Shown piece after piece: positions 1-7,815 of a DNA stretch of 64,000 nucleotides. The stretch comes from Ancylobacter gelatini (GTDB taxonomy: Bacteria; Pseudomonadota; Alphaproteobacteria; Rhizobiales; Xanthobacteraceae). The notes beneath the pieces are model-generated. The model was not told the DNA's origin. It saw nothing but the letters and a program-made list of their open reading frames with translations, and searched no databases. Each line of letters begins with the position of its first letter. Position 1 is the first letter of the stretch. The translations under genes were made by a program, and so were the position numbers. The stretch spans positions 62,001 through 126,000 of the forward strand of contig NZ_JAKVIL010000007.1 of the NCBI RefSeq assembly GCF_022601675.1. The letters run 5' to 3'.

Positions 1-1
1 C

Positions 2-1498
2 CCCGACACCACCATCGCGGCGCAGGCGCAGCAGGAATTCCCGCAGCATTTCCCGACCTCCGGCTGGGTGGAGCACGAGGCCGAGGACCTCTGGCGCACC
101 ACGCTGGACACCTGCCGCACCGCCATGGCCCAGGTCGGGGCGCAGGCGCGCGATATCGCCAGCATCGGCATCACCAACCAGCGCGAGACCACCGTGGTGT
201 GGGACCGCTCCACCGGACAGGCGATCTACCGCGCCATCGTCTGGCAGGACCGCCGCACCGCTGAACTCTGCGCGCGGCTCAAGGCCGAGGGTCATGAGCC
301 GATGGTGACCGCCCGCACCGGGCTGATTCTCGACCCCTATTTTTCCGGCACCAAGATCGGCTGGATCCTCGATCACGTCCCCGGCGCGCGGGCGCGGGCG
401 GAGCGCGGCGAACTGGCGTTCGGCACGGTGGATTCCTGGCTGCTCTGGAAGCTGACCGACGGGCGGGTGCACGCCACCGACGCCACCAATGCCTCGCGCA
501 CGCTGCTGTTCAACATCCACACCGGCGAATGGGACGACGATCTGCTGGCGCTGCTGCGCGTGCCGCGCTCGCTGCTGCCGGAGGTGAAGGATTCCTCCGC
601 CGATTTCGGCGCCACCCAGCCGCGCTTCTTCGGCGGGCCGATTTCCATTGGCGGCATCGCCGGCGACCAGCAGGCGGCGACCGTTGGGCAGGCCTGCTTC
701 TCGCCGGGCATGATCAAGTCGACCTACGGCACCGGCTGCTTCGCCTTGCTCAACACCGGCGCTACGGCGGTCACCTCCGGCAACCGCCTGCTCACCACCA
801 TCGCCTATCAGATCGACGGCCGGCGCACCTACGCCATCGAGGGCTCGATCTTCGTCGCCGGCGCGGCCGTGCAGTGGCTGCGCGACGGGCTGAAGATCAT
901 CGAGAACTCCGCCGACAGCGAGGCGCTGGCGCGCGCCGCCGACCCGGCGCAGGCGGTCTATCTGGTGCCGGCCTTCGTGGGTCTGGGCGCGCCCTATTGG
1001 AACCCGGATGTGCGCGGCGCGCTGTTCGGCCTGACGCGGGCGACCTCGCAGGCGGAAATCGCGCTCGCGACGCTGGAAAGCGTCTGCTACCAGACCGTCG
1101 ACCTGATCAACGCGATGCATGCCGACTGGCAGGGCGCCGCAACCGCCCGAGCCGCACCCGCTGGCGCCGCACCCGCTGGCGCGGCCTCCACCGGAACGAC
1201 CTCGAATGGCGCGCGCACGGTCCTGCGCGTCGATGGCGGCATGGTCGCCTCCGATTTCACTATGCAGCGCGTCGCCGACCTGCTCGCCGCGCCGGTTGAC
1301 CGGCCGGTGGTGCGCGAGACCACGGCGCTGGGCGCGGCCTATCTCGCCGGGCTGAACGCCGGCGTGCTGCCGGACCCCGCCCATTTCGCCGATCGCTGGC
1401 GGCTCGATCACCGCTTCACGCCGGCCATGTCGGCGGCAACCCGCGCCCGCAAGCTCGACGGCTGGCACGACGCGGTGCGCCGCCTCACCGCGCCCTGA
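2..1498 (+). CDS. glpK: Glycerol kinase, 5' end outside window
   Basis: Glycerol kinase phosphorylates glycerol to sn-glycerol 3-phosphate with ATP in the cytoplasm. The frame is open from base 2, so roughly the first 25 residues, judged from the usual family start, lie outside the window; the GTG at 68 is internal. FGGY-kinase motifs are clear: [37 protein letters not shown] and the C-terminal [14 protein letters not shown]. Odd: between MHADWQ and RVDGG there is an Ala/Pro-rich insert of about 20 residues (about 1135-1206), partly encoded by a 15-bp tandem repeat. No glpF or glpD is seen in the window, so the operon context is unknown. The identification is firm. Confidence 0.95.
   Translation, partial: PDTTIAAQAQQEFPQHFPTSGWVEHEAEDLWRTTLDTCRTAMAQVGAQARDIASIGITNQRETTVVWDRSTGQAIYRAIVWQDRRTAELCARLKAEGHEPMVTARTGLILDPYFSGTKIGWILDHVPGARARAERGELAFGTVDSWLLWKLTDGRVHATDATNASRTLLFNIHTGEWDDDLLALLRVPRSLLPEVKDSSADFGATQPRFFGGPISIGGIAGDQQAATVGQACFSPGMIKSTYGTGCFALLNTGATAVTSGNRLLTTIAYQIDGRRTYAIEGSIFVAGAAVQWLRDGLKIIENSADSEALARAADPAQAVYLVPAFVGLGAPYWNPDVRGALFGLTRATSQAEIALATLESVCYQTVDLINAMHADWQGAATARAAPAGAAPAGAASTGTTSNGARTVLRVDGGMVASDFTMQRVADLLAAPVDRPVVRETTALGAAYLAGLNAGVLPDPAHFADRWRLDHRFTPAMSAATRARKLDGWHDAVRRLTAP
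1151..1180 (+). repeat. 15-bp tandem repeat inside glpK
   Basis: The 15-mer gccgcacccgctggc occurs twice in direct succession (1151-1165, 1166-1180), followed by a degenerate third copy. It encodes Ala-Ala-Pro-Ala-Gly units in an insert that ordinary glycerol kinases lack. The unit length is a multiple of three, so slippage would change length without breaking the frame. Confidence 0.8.
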
Positions 1499-1547
1499 GG
1501 CGCGGGGGTCGATCCGCGGCCCTGAGGCGCGGGCGGCCGATCCGCGC
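1493..1547. repeat. Imperfect 27/28-bp tandem duplication over the glpK stop
   Basis: Two copies starting ccctgaggcgcggg lie at 1493-1519 and 1520-1547 and both run into gatccgcg. The first copy contains the glpK stop codon (1496-1498); the second fills most of the gap to the convergent hydA stop. It looks like a local duplication. No terminator-like T-run was seen here. Confidence 0.65.
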
Positions 1548-1551
1548 GCTT

Positions 1552-2955
1552 TCAGACCAGCGCGCTGATCTCGCGCGAGAGATAGCTGCCCGAGCCCTTG
1601 GCGCCTTCCAGCGCGCCCTCGCGCACCATCACCTTGCCGCGCACCAGCGTGGTCACCGGCCAGCCGGTGATCTCCAGCCCTTCATAGGGCGTGTAGTCGC
1701 TGCCGTCCTTCAAGAGGTCATGGGTCAGGGTCTGCCGGCGCTCCGGGTCCCAGATCGCGATATCGGCATCGGCGCCGACGGCAATGGTGCCCTTGCGCGG
1801 GTAGAGGCCATAGGCCTTGGCGTGGTTGGTGGCGGTCACCGCGACGAACTGGTTGATGTCGATCCGCCCCTTCATCACCCCTTCCGAGAACAGGATCGGC
1901 AGCCGCGCGCCCACGCCCGGAATGCCGTTCGGCACCCAGCGGAACGAGGTGCGGCCCTTGGGGGTGAGCTTGCCCTGCGGGTCGTCATAGCGGAATGGGC
2001 AGTGGTCGGAGGAGAACACCGAGAACACCCCCTGCTGCAACCCTTCCCAGCACGCCTGCTGGCTGTCGACATCGCGCGGAGGCGGCGAGCAGACATATTT
2101 CGCACCCTCCATGTTCAGCCCGTCGAGGTCGTTCTCGGTCAGCACCAGATATTGCGGGCAGGTCTCGCCGAAAATCTTCAGGCCGCGCTGCCGGGCGCGC
2201 CGGATTTCCTCCATCGCCTCGCGATTGGAGACATGGACCACCATCAACGGCACGTCGGAAAGCTCGGCGAGCGAGATGGCGCGCGAGGTCGCTTCGCGCT
2301 CGGCGATCACCGGGCGCGAGGTGGCGTGGAAGCGCGGCGCGATCTTGCCCTCGGCTTCGAACTTGTCGGTGAGGAAGCGGATGATGTCGTAATTCTCGGC
2401 GTGGATCATGACGAGGGCGCGGGTGTCGCGCGCTACCTCCATCACCTCCAGAATCTGCCGGTCGTTCAGCGCCAGACCCTCATAGGTCATGAACACCTTG
2501 AACGAGGTGTAGCCGTCCTTCACCAGCGCCGGCAGCTCCTGCCCCAGAACCTGCGGCGTGGGGTCGGAGAGGATGAGGTGGAACGAGACGTCGGTGTAGC
2601 ACTGGCCTTCCGCCTTGGCGTGATAGGCCTCGACGGCGGCGCGCAGCGATTTGCCCTTCTCCTGCAGGCAGAAGGGCAGCACGGTGGTGTTGCCGCCGAT
2701 CACCGCCGAGCGCGTGGCGCTCTCGAAATCGTCGGCCATCACGATGCCGTCGCCGGAAGGCTGCGAGATGTGGACATGGCTGTCGATGCCGCCGGGCAGC
2801 ACCCATTTGCCGGAGGCGTCGATGATCTCGCGCGCCTCGCCCAGATCGGTGCCGAGCGCGGCGATGCGGCCATCGCGAATCCCGATGTCGCAAAGGAAGG
2901 TGTCGGCGGCCGTGGAGACGCGCCCGCCCCGGATGATGGTGTCGAACATGGCCAT
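1552..2955 (-). CDS. hydA: Dihydropyrimidinase / D-hydantoinase family amidohydrolase
   Basis: Zn-dependent cyclic amidohydrolase expected to open hydantoin or dihydropyrimidine rings to N-carbamoyl amino acids. At 467 residues it has the family length. The dinuclear metal site can be read in order: SHVHISQP (His60, His62), SFKVFMTY (Lys153, the carboxylated lysine), MIHAENYD (His185), VVHVSN (His241) and SSDHCPF (Asp317). The start has GAGGAG just upstream; a second ATG two codons later is equally possible. It is the last gene of a minus-strand group with the GntR regulator (11 bp upstream) and the AMDase-like enzyme. No carbamoylase gene is visible nearby, so substrate assignment beyond the family is inference. 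Confidence 0.9.
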   Translation of the reverse strand: MAMFDTIIRGGRVSTAADTFLCDIGIRDGRIAALGTDLGEAREIIDASGKWVLPGGIDSHVHISQPSGDGIVMADDFESATRSAVIGGNTTVLPFCLQEKGKSLRAAVEAYHAKAEGQCYTDVSFHLILSDPTPQVLGQELPALVKDGYTSFKVFMTYEGLALNDRQILEVMEVARDTRALVMIHAENYDIIRFLTDKFEAEGKIAPRFHATSRPVIAEREATSRAISLAELSDVPLMVVHVSNREAMEEIRRARQRGLKIFGETCPQYLVLTENDLDGLNMEGAKYVCSPPPRDVDSQQACWEGLQQGVFSVFSSDHCPFRYDDPQGKLTPKGRTSFRWVPNGIPGVGARLPILFSEGVMKGRIDINQFVAVTATNHAKAYGLYPRKGTIAVGADADIAIWDPERRQTLTHDLLKDGSDYTPYEGLEITGWPVTTLVRGKVMVREGALEGAKGSGSYLSREISALV

Positions 2956-2966
2956 TATCTGGCTCC

Positions 2967-3734
2967 TCAGCTTGTGGTCGCCGAACGTGTGGTCGCCCGG
3001 CTCTTGCCGTGCGTCTTGGAGGTCTCCGCATCCGCCGCCCGCCGCATCAGCTCGACCATGGCGAGGCCGGTCAGCCGGTTATGGGTCTCCAGCCGCTCGG
3101 CAAGGTCAAGCGGGGTGCGTGCGCGCAGCGCGACGATGACGCGCTCATGCTCGGCGAAGGATTCCTGCAGCCGCTGCTCGTGTTCGTTCACGATGAAACG
3201 GTAGCGCCAGATCTTCTGCTGTAGCGCCTCGTAGCTCTGGATCAGCACCGGGTTGCGGGTCGCCTGTGCGAGGCCGCGGTGGAAGGCGTAGTTGAGCCGG
3301 GTGTAGTCGTCATGCTCGCCCTGCGCGAGCGCGGCCTTCAGCTCGACATGGATCGCGTCCAGCGCCGCGATCTCCTCGGCGCCGGCGCGCTCGGCGGCGG
3401 TGAGGCCGATCAGCCGTTCCAGCGCGCCCTTGAACTCGAACAGCGGCGCGATCTCGTCGGGGTCGACCGGCGCGACGATGGCGCCGCGATTCGGGCGCAG
3501 GATGACGAAGCCCTCGGCCGCCATCACCTTCAGCGCCTCGCGCAGCGGGGTGCGCGAGACGCGGAAGCGCCGGCACAGTTCCGCCTCGGGAATGCGCGAG
3601 CCCGCTGGCAGCTCGCCCTCCATCAATATGGCGCGAAGCTGCGCGACGAGGTTGCCGTGCAGCGTCGCCTCGCCGCCGGACGCCTCGGCCTCCTCCGGCG
3701 AGGGGAATTTGTCGAGCGGATCGGCGTCGATCAT
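2967..3734 (-). CDS. GntR family regulator (FCD domain)
   Basis: DNA-binding repressor or activator of the FadR/VanR subgroup, 255 residues. A winged helix-turn-helix spans about residues 25-95 with the diagnostic stretch ELCRRFRVSRTPLREALKV; an all-helical FCD ligand-binding domain follows (about 100-225). It lies between hydA and the AMDase-like gene on the same strand and faces the TRAP operon across the 4509-4808 intergenic region. It is therefore the likely local regulator of the island, sensing a carboxylate or related metabolite; that role is inferred from position. The C-terminal 25 residues are basic and Ser/Thr-rich, probably disordered. Confidence 0.9.
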   Translation of the reverse strand: MIDADPLDKFPSPEEAEASGGEATLHGNLVAQLRAILMEGELPAGSRIPEAELCRRFRVSRTPLREALKVMAAEGFVILRPNRGAIVAPVDPDEIAPLFEFKGALERLIGLTAAERAGAEEIAALDAIHVELKAALAQGEHDDYTRLNYAFHRGLAQATRNPVLIQSYEALQQKIWRYRFIVNEHEQRLQESFAEHERVIVALRARTPLDLAERLETHNRLTGLAMVELMRRAADAETSKTHGKSRATTRSATTS

Positions 3735-3764
3735 CGTGGTGGCTGCCTCGGATTCTGTGCGCGG

Positions 3765-4508
3765 CTAATGGGCGAACATGATGCCGTTCCGCATCAGCCG
3801 TGTCATCGAAACTCCGGCTTCCTTCAGGCATCCCCACAGGGTGAAGGCGACCGAATCCAGCACAGGGATGCCGAGTTCGCGCTCCAGCTCGGCCGCGATC
3901 AGCGGCCCGCGCATATTGGTGCAGAGAATCGCGATCGCGTCCGGCCCGGACTGTGCCACCTCGCGGCACATCCGCGCGATCTCGTTCTCCGAAACCTCCG
4001 AGAACGAGAAATTGTCGGAGCCCCCGCTATGGCGCTCAGCCACGGTCTCGATCCCGATGGTGCGGTAATTGGCGATGATCTTCTCCTGCACGTCGGGCGT
4101 GTAGGGCGTGACCAGCCCGAGCCGGCGGGAGCCGAGCCGGTGCAGCAGCTGGTTGAGGCTCAGCACCGCGCTGGTGGCCCGCACGCCGAAGCGCTCGCGC
4201 AGTTGCGCGCACAGCTTCTCGTCGGTGTCGAAGCCCAGCCAGCTCGCCGAGGTGCCGTTCCAGGCGATGACGTCCGGCTTGGCGTCCATCAGCAGGTCGG
4301 CGGCCTGAAAGATCGGGTCGAGCGTGAACTGCTGGTTGGAATCGGCGTCGAGCGCGATGCGCCGCACGCGGAAGCGGCCGAAATGCACGCTCACCTGCGG
4401 AAACAGCGGCCAGGCCAGCACGCTCGTATAGGGCTCGACCACCGTATTGGATGATGGCGTGAGCATGCCGATCATCGTGCGCCGGGACTCTGACGGACCA
4501 TTTTGCAT
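3765..4508 (-). CDS. Asp/Glu racemase-fold enzyme, arylmalonate decarboxylase/maleate isomerase family
   Basis: A 247-residue protein of the AMDase/maleate cis-trans isomerase branch of the Asp/Glu/hydantoin racemase superfamily. The opening IGMLTPSSNTVVEP is typical. These folds use up to two cysteines: isomerases and racemases have one in each half. Here the first position reads WNGTSASW (Gly85-Thr86-Ser87, no Cys), while the second Cys is kept in ILCTNMRG (Cys196). As I recall, Gly-Thr-Ser plus one Cys is the arrangement of bacterial arylmalonate decarboxylase, so decarboxylation or a one-base reaction is more likely than racemisation (inference). The ATG at 4508 lacks a good ribosome site; Met12 is an alternative. 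It is the first gene of the minus-strand group with gntR and hydA. Confidence 0.8.
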   Translation of the reverse strand: MQNGPSESRRTMIGMLTPSSNTVVEPYTSVLAWPLFPQVSVHFGRFRVRRIALDADSNQQFTLDPIFQAADLLMDAKPDVIAWNGTSASWLGFDTDEKLCAQLRERFGVRATSAVLSLNQLLHRLGSRRLGLVTPYTPDVQEKIIANYRTIGIETVAERHSGGSDNFSFSEVSENEIARMCREVAQSGPDAIAILCTNMRGPLIAAELERELGIPVLDSVAFTLWGCLKEAGVSMTRLMRNGIMFAH

Positions 4509-4808
4509 TCAAAAACTCGCTTTTCCGAAGCGCGCCGATCGGGAGGCCGCGCGCGGCGCCGGTCGGGGTGTCTGCGTCTTTATGAGCGGAATTCGGGGTG
4601 ATTGGCAAGCGCCCTTCGCCGGGGGAGGCGACCGCAAACTCTTGTTTCGTCGAGATTTTGCTTATCATTTCGGCAGATGTGCATGAATGTTGGGCAAATT
4701 GCCATCCTGAGCAGTTTTTCTGCATTGCGGCACGATTAGTGTTTGGCGCGCGCCGATTTATCTGCAACATTCACCTCGGAAATGAATTCAAAATCGACGA
4801 GGGTCCCA
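4509..4808. promoter_or_regulatory. Divergent regulatory region between AMDase-like gene and TRAP operon
   Basis: Three hundred bases without a supported gene separate two divergent transcription units, so promoters for both should be here. The part nearest dctP is noticeably AT-richer than the flanks. An exact 11-bp palindrome ggcaaattgcc (4693-4703) is a candidate operator for the GntR regulator. I could not assign -35/-10 pairs with confidence. Confidence 0.5.
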
Positions 4809-5852
4809 ATGAGGAACATCCTTTCGGCCTCGCTGGTCGCTGCCGGTCTGATCGCGGCGTCCAGTGTGGCGATGGCGCAGACGCCGCTGCGCGTTGCCGG
4901 CAACTTCTCCCAGAACAACAAGCAGGTGGACATCGAGCGGGCCTTCTTCGAGGCGCTGCCGCAGACCTCCGGCGTGCCGTTCGCGGTGAACTACAACCCG
5001 ATGGACGTGGTCGGCGTGAAGGCGCCGGACGCGCTGCGCATGCTGCGCGGCGGTTCGTTCGATGTGATGTCGGTGCAGATCGGCATGGCCTCGCGCGACG
5101 ATCCGTTCTTCGAGGGCGTCGACCTGATCGGTGTCGCCACCGACATGCCGTCGCTGCGCAAGGTGGTCGATGCCTATCGCCCCGCCTTCGACGAGCGGCT
5201 GCAGACCAAGTTCAACGCCAAGGTGCTGACGCTGTGGCCGTTCGGCCCGCAGGTGTTCTACTGCAACAAGGAGATAAAGGGCCTCGACGATCTCAAGGGC
5301 CTGAAGGTGCGCTCCTTCACCCCGTCCATGTCGGCCATGCTGGAGAAGCTCGGCGCCACCCCGGTGACGCTGCAGTTCTCCGAAGTCTACCCGGCGCTTC
5401 AGCGCGGCGTCGCCTCCTGCGGCGTGACCTCGCCGACCTCCGGCAACACCGGCAACTGGCCGGAAGTCACCTCCTACCTGCTGCCGCTCTCGGTGTCCGG
5501 CTCGGTCCAGGGTCACTTCATGAACCTCGACAGCTGGAACAAGCTGACCAAGGAGCAGCAGGACGCGATCATGGTCCAGTTCAAGCAACTCGAAGACAAG
5601 CTGTGGGACCTTGCCATCTCGGCCAATGAGGATGCGGTTGCCTGCAACACCGGGCAGGACAGCTGCAAGGGCCACAAGAAGTTCGCCATGAAGCTGGTCG
5701 AGATCAGCGATGCCGATCGCGCCACGATCAAGGAAGTGGCCGAAGACACCGTGCTGCCGATCTGGAAGAAGACCTGCGACGCGGTGGACCCGAACTGCTC
5801 GGCCACCTGGAACAAGACCGCCGGCGCCGCCGCCGGCCTGACCATCAAGTGA
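4809..5852 (+). CDS. dctP: TRAP transporter solute-binding protein (DctP type)
   Basis: Periplasmic receptor of a tripartite ATP-independent periplasmic transporter, which normally binds carboxylates and delivers them to the DctQM permease. I start it at the ATG at 4809 because GAGGG lies 8 bases upstream and a clean Sec signal peptide follows (MRNILSASLVAAGL...SVAMA, cleavage near residue 23); the open frame upstream has no signal. Mature protein is about 324 residues. It has several Cys (VFYCNKE, ASCGVTS, ACNTGQDSC, TCDAVDPNC), so periplasmic disulfides are likely. First gene of an operon with dctQ, dctM and two or three enzymes. The ligand is unknown but presumably the substrate of the adjacent enzymes. 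Confidence 0.9.
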   Translation: MRNILSASLVAAGLIAASSVAMAQTPLRVAGNFSQNNKQVDIERAFFEALPQTSGVPFAVNYNPMDVVGVKAPDALRMLRGGSFDVMSVQIGMASRDDPFFEGVDLIGVATDMPSLRKVVDAYRPAFDERLQTKFNAKVLTLWPFGPQVFYCNKEIKGLDDLKGLKVRSFTPSMSAMLEKLGATPVTLQFSEVYPALQRGVASCGVTSPTSGNTGNWPEVTSYLLPLSVSGSVQGHFMNLDSWNKLTKEQQDAIMVQFKQLEDKLWDLAISANEDAVACNTGQDSCKGHKKFAMKLVEISDADRATIKEVAEDTVLPIWKKTCDAVDPNCSATWNKTAGAAAGLTIK

Positions 5853-5873
5853 CCGGCCGACCCTGATCCCCAA

Positions 5874-5895
5874 GGCCGCCCCGCAGGGGGCGGCC
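5874..5895 (+). other. Intercistronic hairpin between dctP and dctQ
   Basis: Perfect 9-bp arms (5874-5882 and 5887-5895, ggccgcccc/ggggcggcc) around a 4-base loop, 21 bases after the dctP stop and with no T-run. Such structures after binding-protein genes usually stabilise or partially terminate the message so the receptor exceeds the permease; that function is inferred. Confidence 0.6.
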
Positions 5896-5915
5896 GTCCG
5901 CCGTTCGGAGGCGTC

Positions 5916-6515
5916 ATGAAGGACGACAACCCGGTATCCCGGCTGCTGCTGCCGCCGGCGCGCCTGATGGCGCTGCTCGCCGGCTATCTGCTGCTCAGCC
6001 TCTCCTTTCTGGTCGCCGCCGAGGTGGTGCTGCGCAGCGCGTTCAATCTCTCACTTCAGGGCTCGGACGAGTTCGGCGGTTACACGCTGGCGGTGCTCGC
6101 CGCCTTCGGCTTTTCCTATGCGCTGCTGGAGCGCGCCCATACCCGTGTCGAGATCCTCATCGAGCGTGTCGGCACCGGCCCGCAGGCGCTGCTCAATCTG
6201 GTCTCGTGCTGGTGCATCGCGCTGATGGCGCTGTTCATGGCGTGGCGGTCCTATGCCGCGCTGATGGAGAGCGTCGAATATGGCTCGCTGTCGGGCACGC
6301 CGCTCATGACCCCGCTGTGGCAGCCGCAACTGGCCTGGTTCATCGGGCTGCTGTTCTTCGCCGCCGTCGCCTCGATCATCGCGATCCACGCGCTGATCCT
6401 GATGGTGAGCGACCGGCGCAGGCTGAACCGCTTCTACGGCATGAAGACGCTGGAGGAGATCATCGACGAGGAGCGTGTCGAGTTGCACGACGATCCGGGG
6501 GCGTTTCGCGGATGA
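5916..6515 (+). CDS. dctQ: TRAP transporter small permease (DctQ)
   Basis: Small membrane subunit of the TRAP transporter, 199 residues with four hydrophobic segments (about residues 15-38, 50-70, 92-115 and 137-165), the standard DctQ layout. It partners with DctM to couple substrate uptake to Na+ or H+ flow. The ATG at 5916 has GGAGG seven bases upstream. The last codons overlap the dctM start (ATGA at 6512-6515), so the two permease subunits are translationally coupled. The C-terminal 30 residues are charged and presumably cytoplasmic. Confidence 0.9.
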   Translation: MKDDNPVSRLLLPPARLMALLAGYLLLSLSFLVAAEVVLRSAFNLSLQGSDEFGGYTLAVLAAFGFSYALLERAHTRVEILIERVGTGPQALLNLVSCWCIALMALFMAWRSYAALMESVEYGSLSGTPLMTPLWQPQLAWFIGLLFFAAVASIIAIHALILMVSDRRRLNRFYGMKTLEEIIDEERVELHDDPGAFRG

Positions 6516-7813
6516 TCGGGATCGTTGGAGCCGGGCTCGGCTTTCTCATGATGCTGGGGCTGATGCTGATCGGGCTGCCGGTCGCCATCGCCCTGTTCCT
6601 CACCGCCTTCATCGGCGCCTGGTCGTTTCTCGGGTCGGCAACCCTGCTCGGCTTCGGCAACCAGATGTGGAGCGGACAGAACGACTTCATTCTCACCGCG
6701 ATCCCGCTTTTCGTGTTCCTCGGTGAGATCCTGGTGCGCTCGGGCGTCGCCGACGGCCTGTATCGCTGCCTGTCGGACTGGATGCGCCGGCTGCCGGGTG
6801 GCCTGCTGCATTCCAATATCGGCGCGAGCGCGATCTTCGCGGCGGTCTCCGGCTCCTCGGTCGCCACCGCCGCCACCATCGGCACCGTGGCGCTGCCGAT
6901 CCTCAAGGAGCGCCAGTATGACGAGCGCCTGACCACCGGCAGCATTGCGGCCGGGGCGACGCTCGGCATCCTCATCCCGCCCTCGATCAACATGATCATC
7001 TACGGCTCGATGACCAACACCTCGATCGGCCAGCTGTTCGCGGCGGGCATCGTGCCGGGGCTGCTGCTCACCGGGGCGTTCATGGCGCTGATCGCGGTCT
7101 ATTGCATCCTCAAGCCGGAACTCGCCGGCCCGCGCCTGCCCGAGCGCCCCATGGCCGAGAAGCTCGCGAGCCTGCTCGACATCGTGCCGCCCTTCATCAT
7201 CTTCGCCATCGTGATGGGCTCGATCTATCTCGGCTGGGCGACGCCGACGGAATCGGCGGCGATCGGCGTGGTGGGCTCGCTGCTGGTCGCCATCGCCAAG
7301 CGGCGCTTCTCCATGCGCCTGCTGCACGAATCCATGGTCTCGACCGTGCGCATCTCGGCGATGATCCTTCTGATCATGGTCGGCGCGCAGTTCCTGAATT
7401 TCGTGATCGGCGTGCTCGGCATCCCGCAGGCCCTCACCGGCTTCGTCTCGCAGCTCGGCGCCGGGCCGCTGGAAATCATCCTGCTGCTGATCGTGTTCTA
7501 CCTGATCCTCGGCTGCTTCATGGAAACGCTCTCCATGATGATCGCCACCCTCCCGGTGGTGTTCCCGCTCGTCGTGCACCTGGGCATCGATCCGGTGTGG
7601 TTCGGCATCTTCCTGGTGCTGATGATGGAAATCGGCCTCATCACCCCGCCCATCGGCATGAACCTCTATGTGGTGCAGGGCGTGCGCGGGCAGGGCTCGA
7701 TCATGGACGTGATCCGCGGCGCCACGCCCTTCGTGCTGTTGATGCTGGCCTTCACCGGCCTGCTGATCGCCTGGCCCGACATGGCGCTGTGGCTGCCCCG
7801 GCAGCTGTTCTGA
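6512..7813 (+). CDS. dctM: TRAP transporter large permease (DctM)
   Basis: Large membrane subunit of the TRAP transporter, 433 residues, hydrophobic throughout with about a dozen membrane segments. Family features include the N-terminal LMLIGLPVAIALF segment, FVFLGEIL, the GSSVATAATIGTVALP stretch, GILIPPS and the late ITPPIGMNLYVV motif, all typical of DctM. The ATG at 6512 overlaps the dctQ stop; an in-frame open stretch further upstream runs through dctQ in another frame and is rejected. The stop is followed 2 bases later by the amidohydrolase start, so the transporter and the deaminase-type enzyme are co-transcribed. Confidence 0.93.
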   Translation: MIGIVGAGLGFLMMLGLMLIGLPVAIALFLTAFIGAWSFLGSATLLGFGNQMWSGQNDFILTAIPLFVFLGEILVRSGVADGLYRCLSDWMRRLPGGLLHSNIGASAIFAAVSGSSVATAATIGTVALPILKERQYDERLTTGSIAAGATLGILIPPSINMIIYGSMTNTSIGQLFAAGIVPGLLLTGAFMALIAVYCILKPELAGPRLPERPMAEKLASLLDIVPPFIIFAIVMGSIYLGWATPTESAAIGVVGSLLVAIAKRRFSMRLLHESMVSTVRISAMILLIMVGAQFLNFVIGVLGIPQALTGFVSQLGAGPLEIILLLIVFYLILGCFMETLSMMIATLPVVFPLVVHLGIDPVWFGIFLVLMMEIGLITPPIGMNLYVVQGVRGQGSIMDVIRGATPFVLLMLAFTGLLIAWPDMALWLPRQLF

Positions 7814-7815
7814 CC

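Noticed and set aside
1720..3204. Plus-strand open frame opposite hydA and gntR.
   Set aside because: Composition of a shadow frame; the minus strand has complete catalytic motifs.
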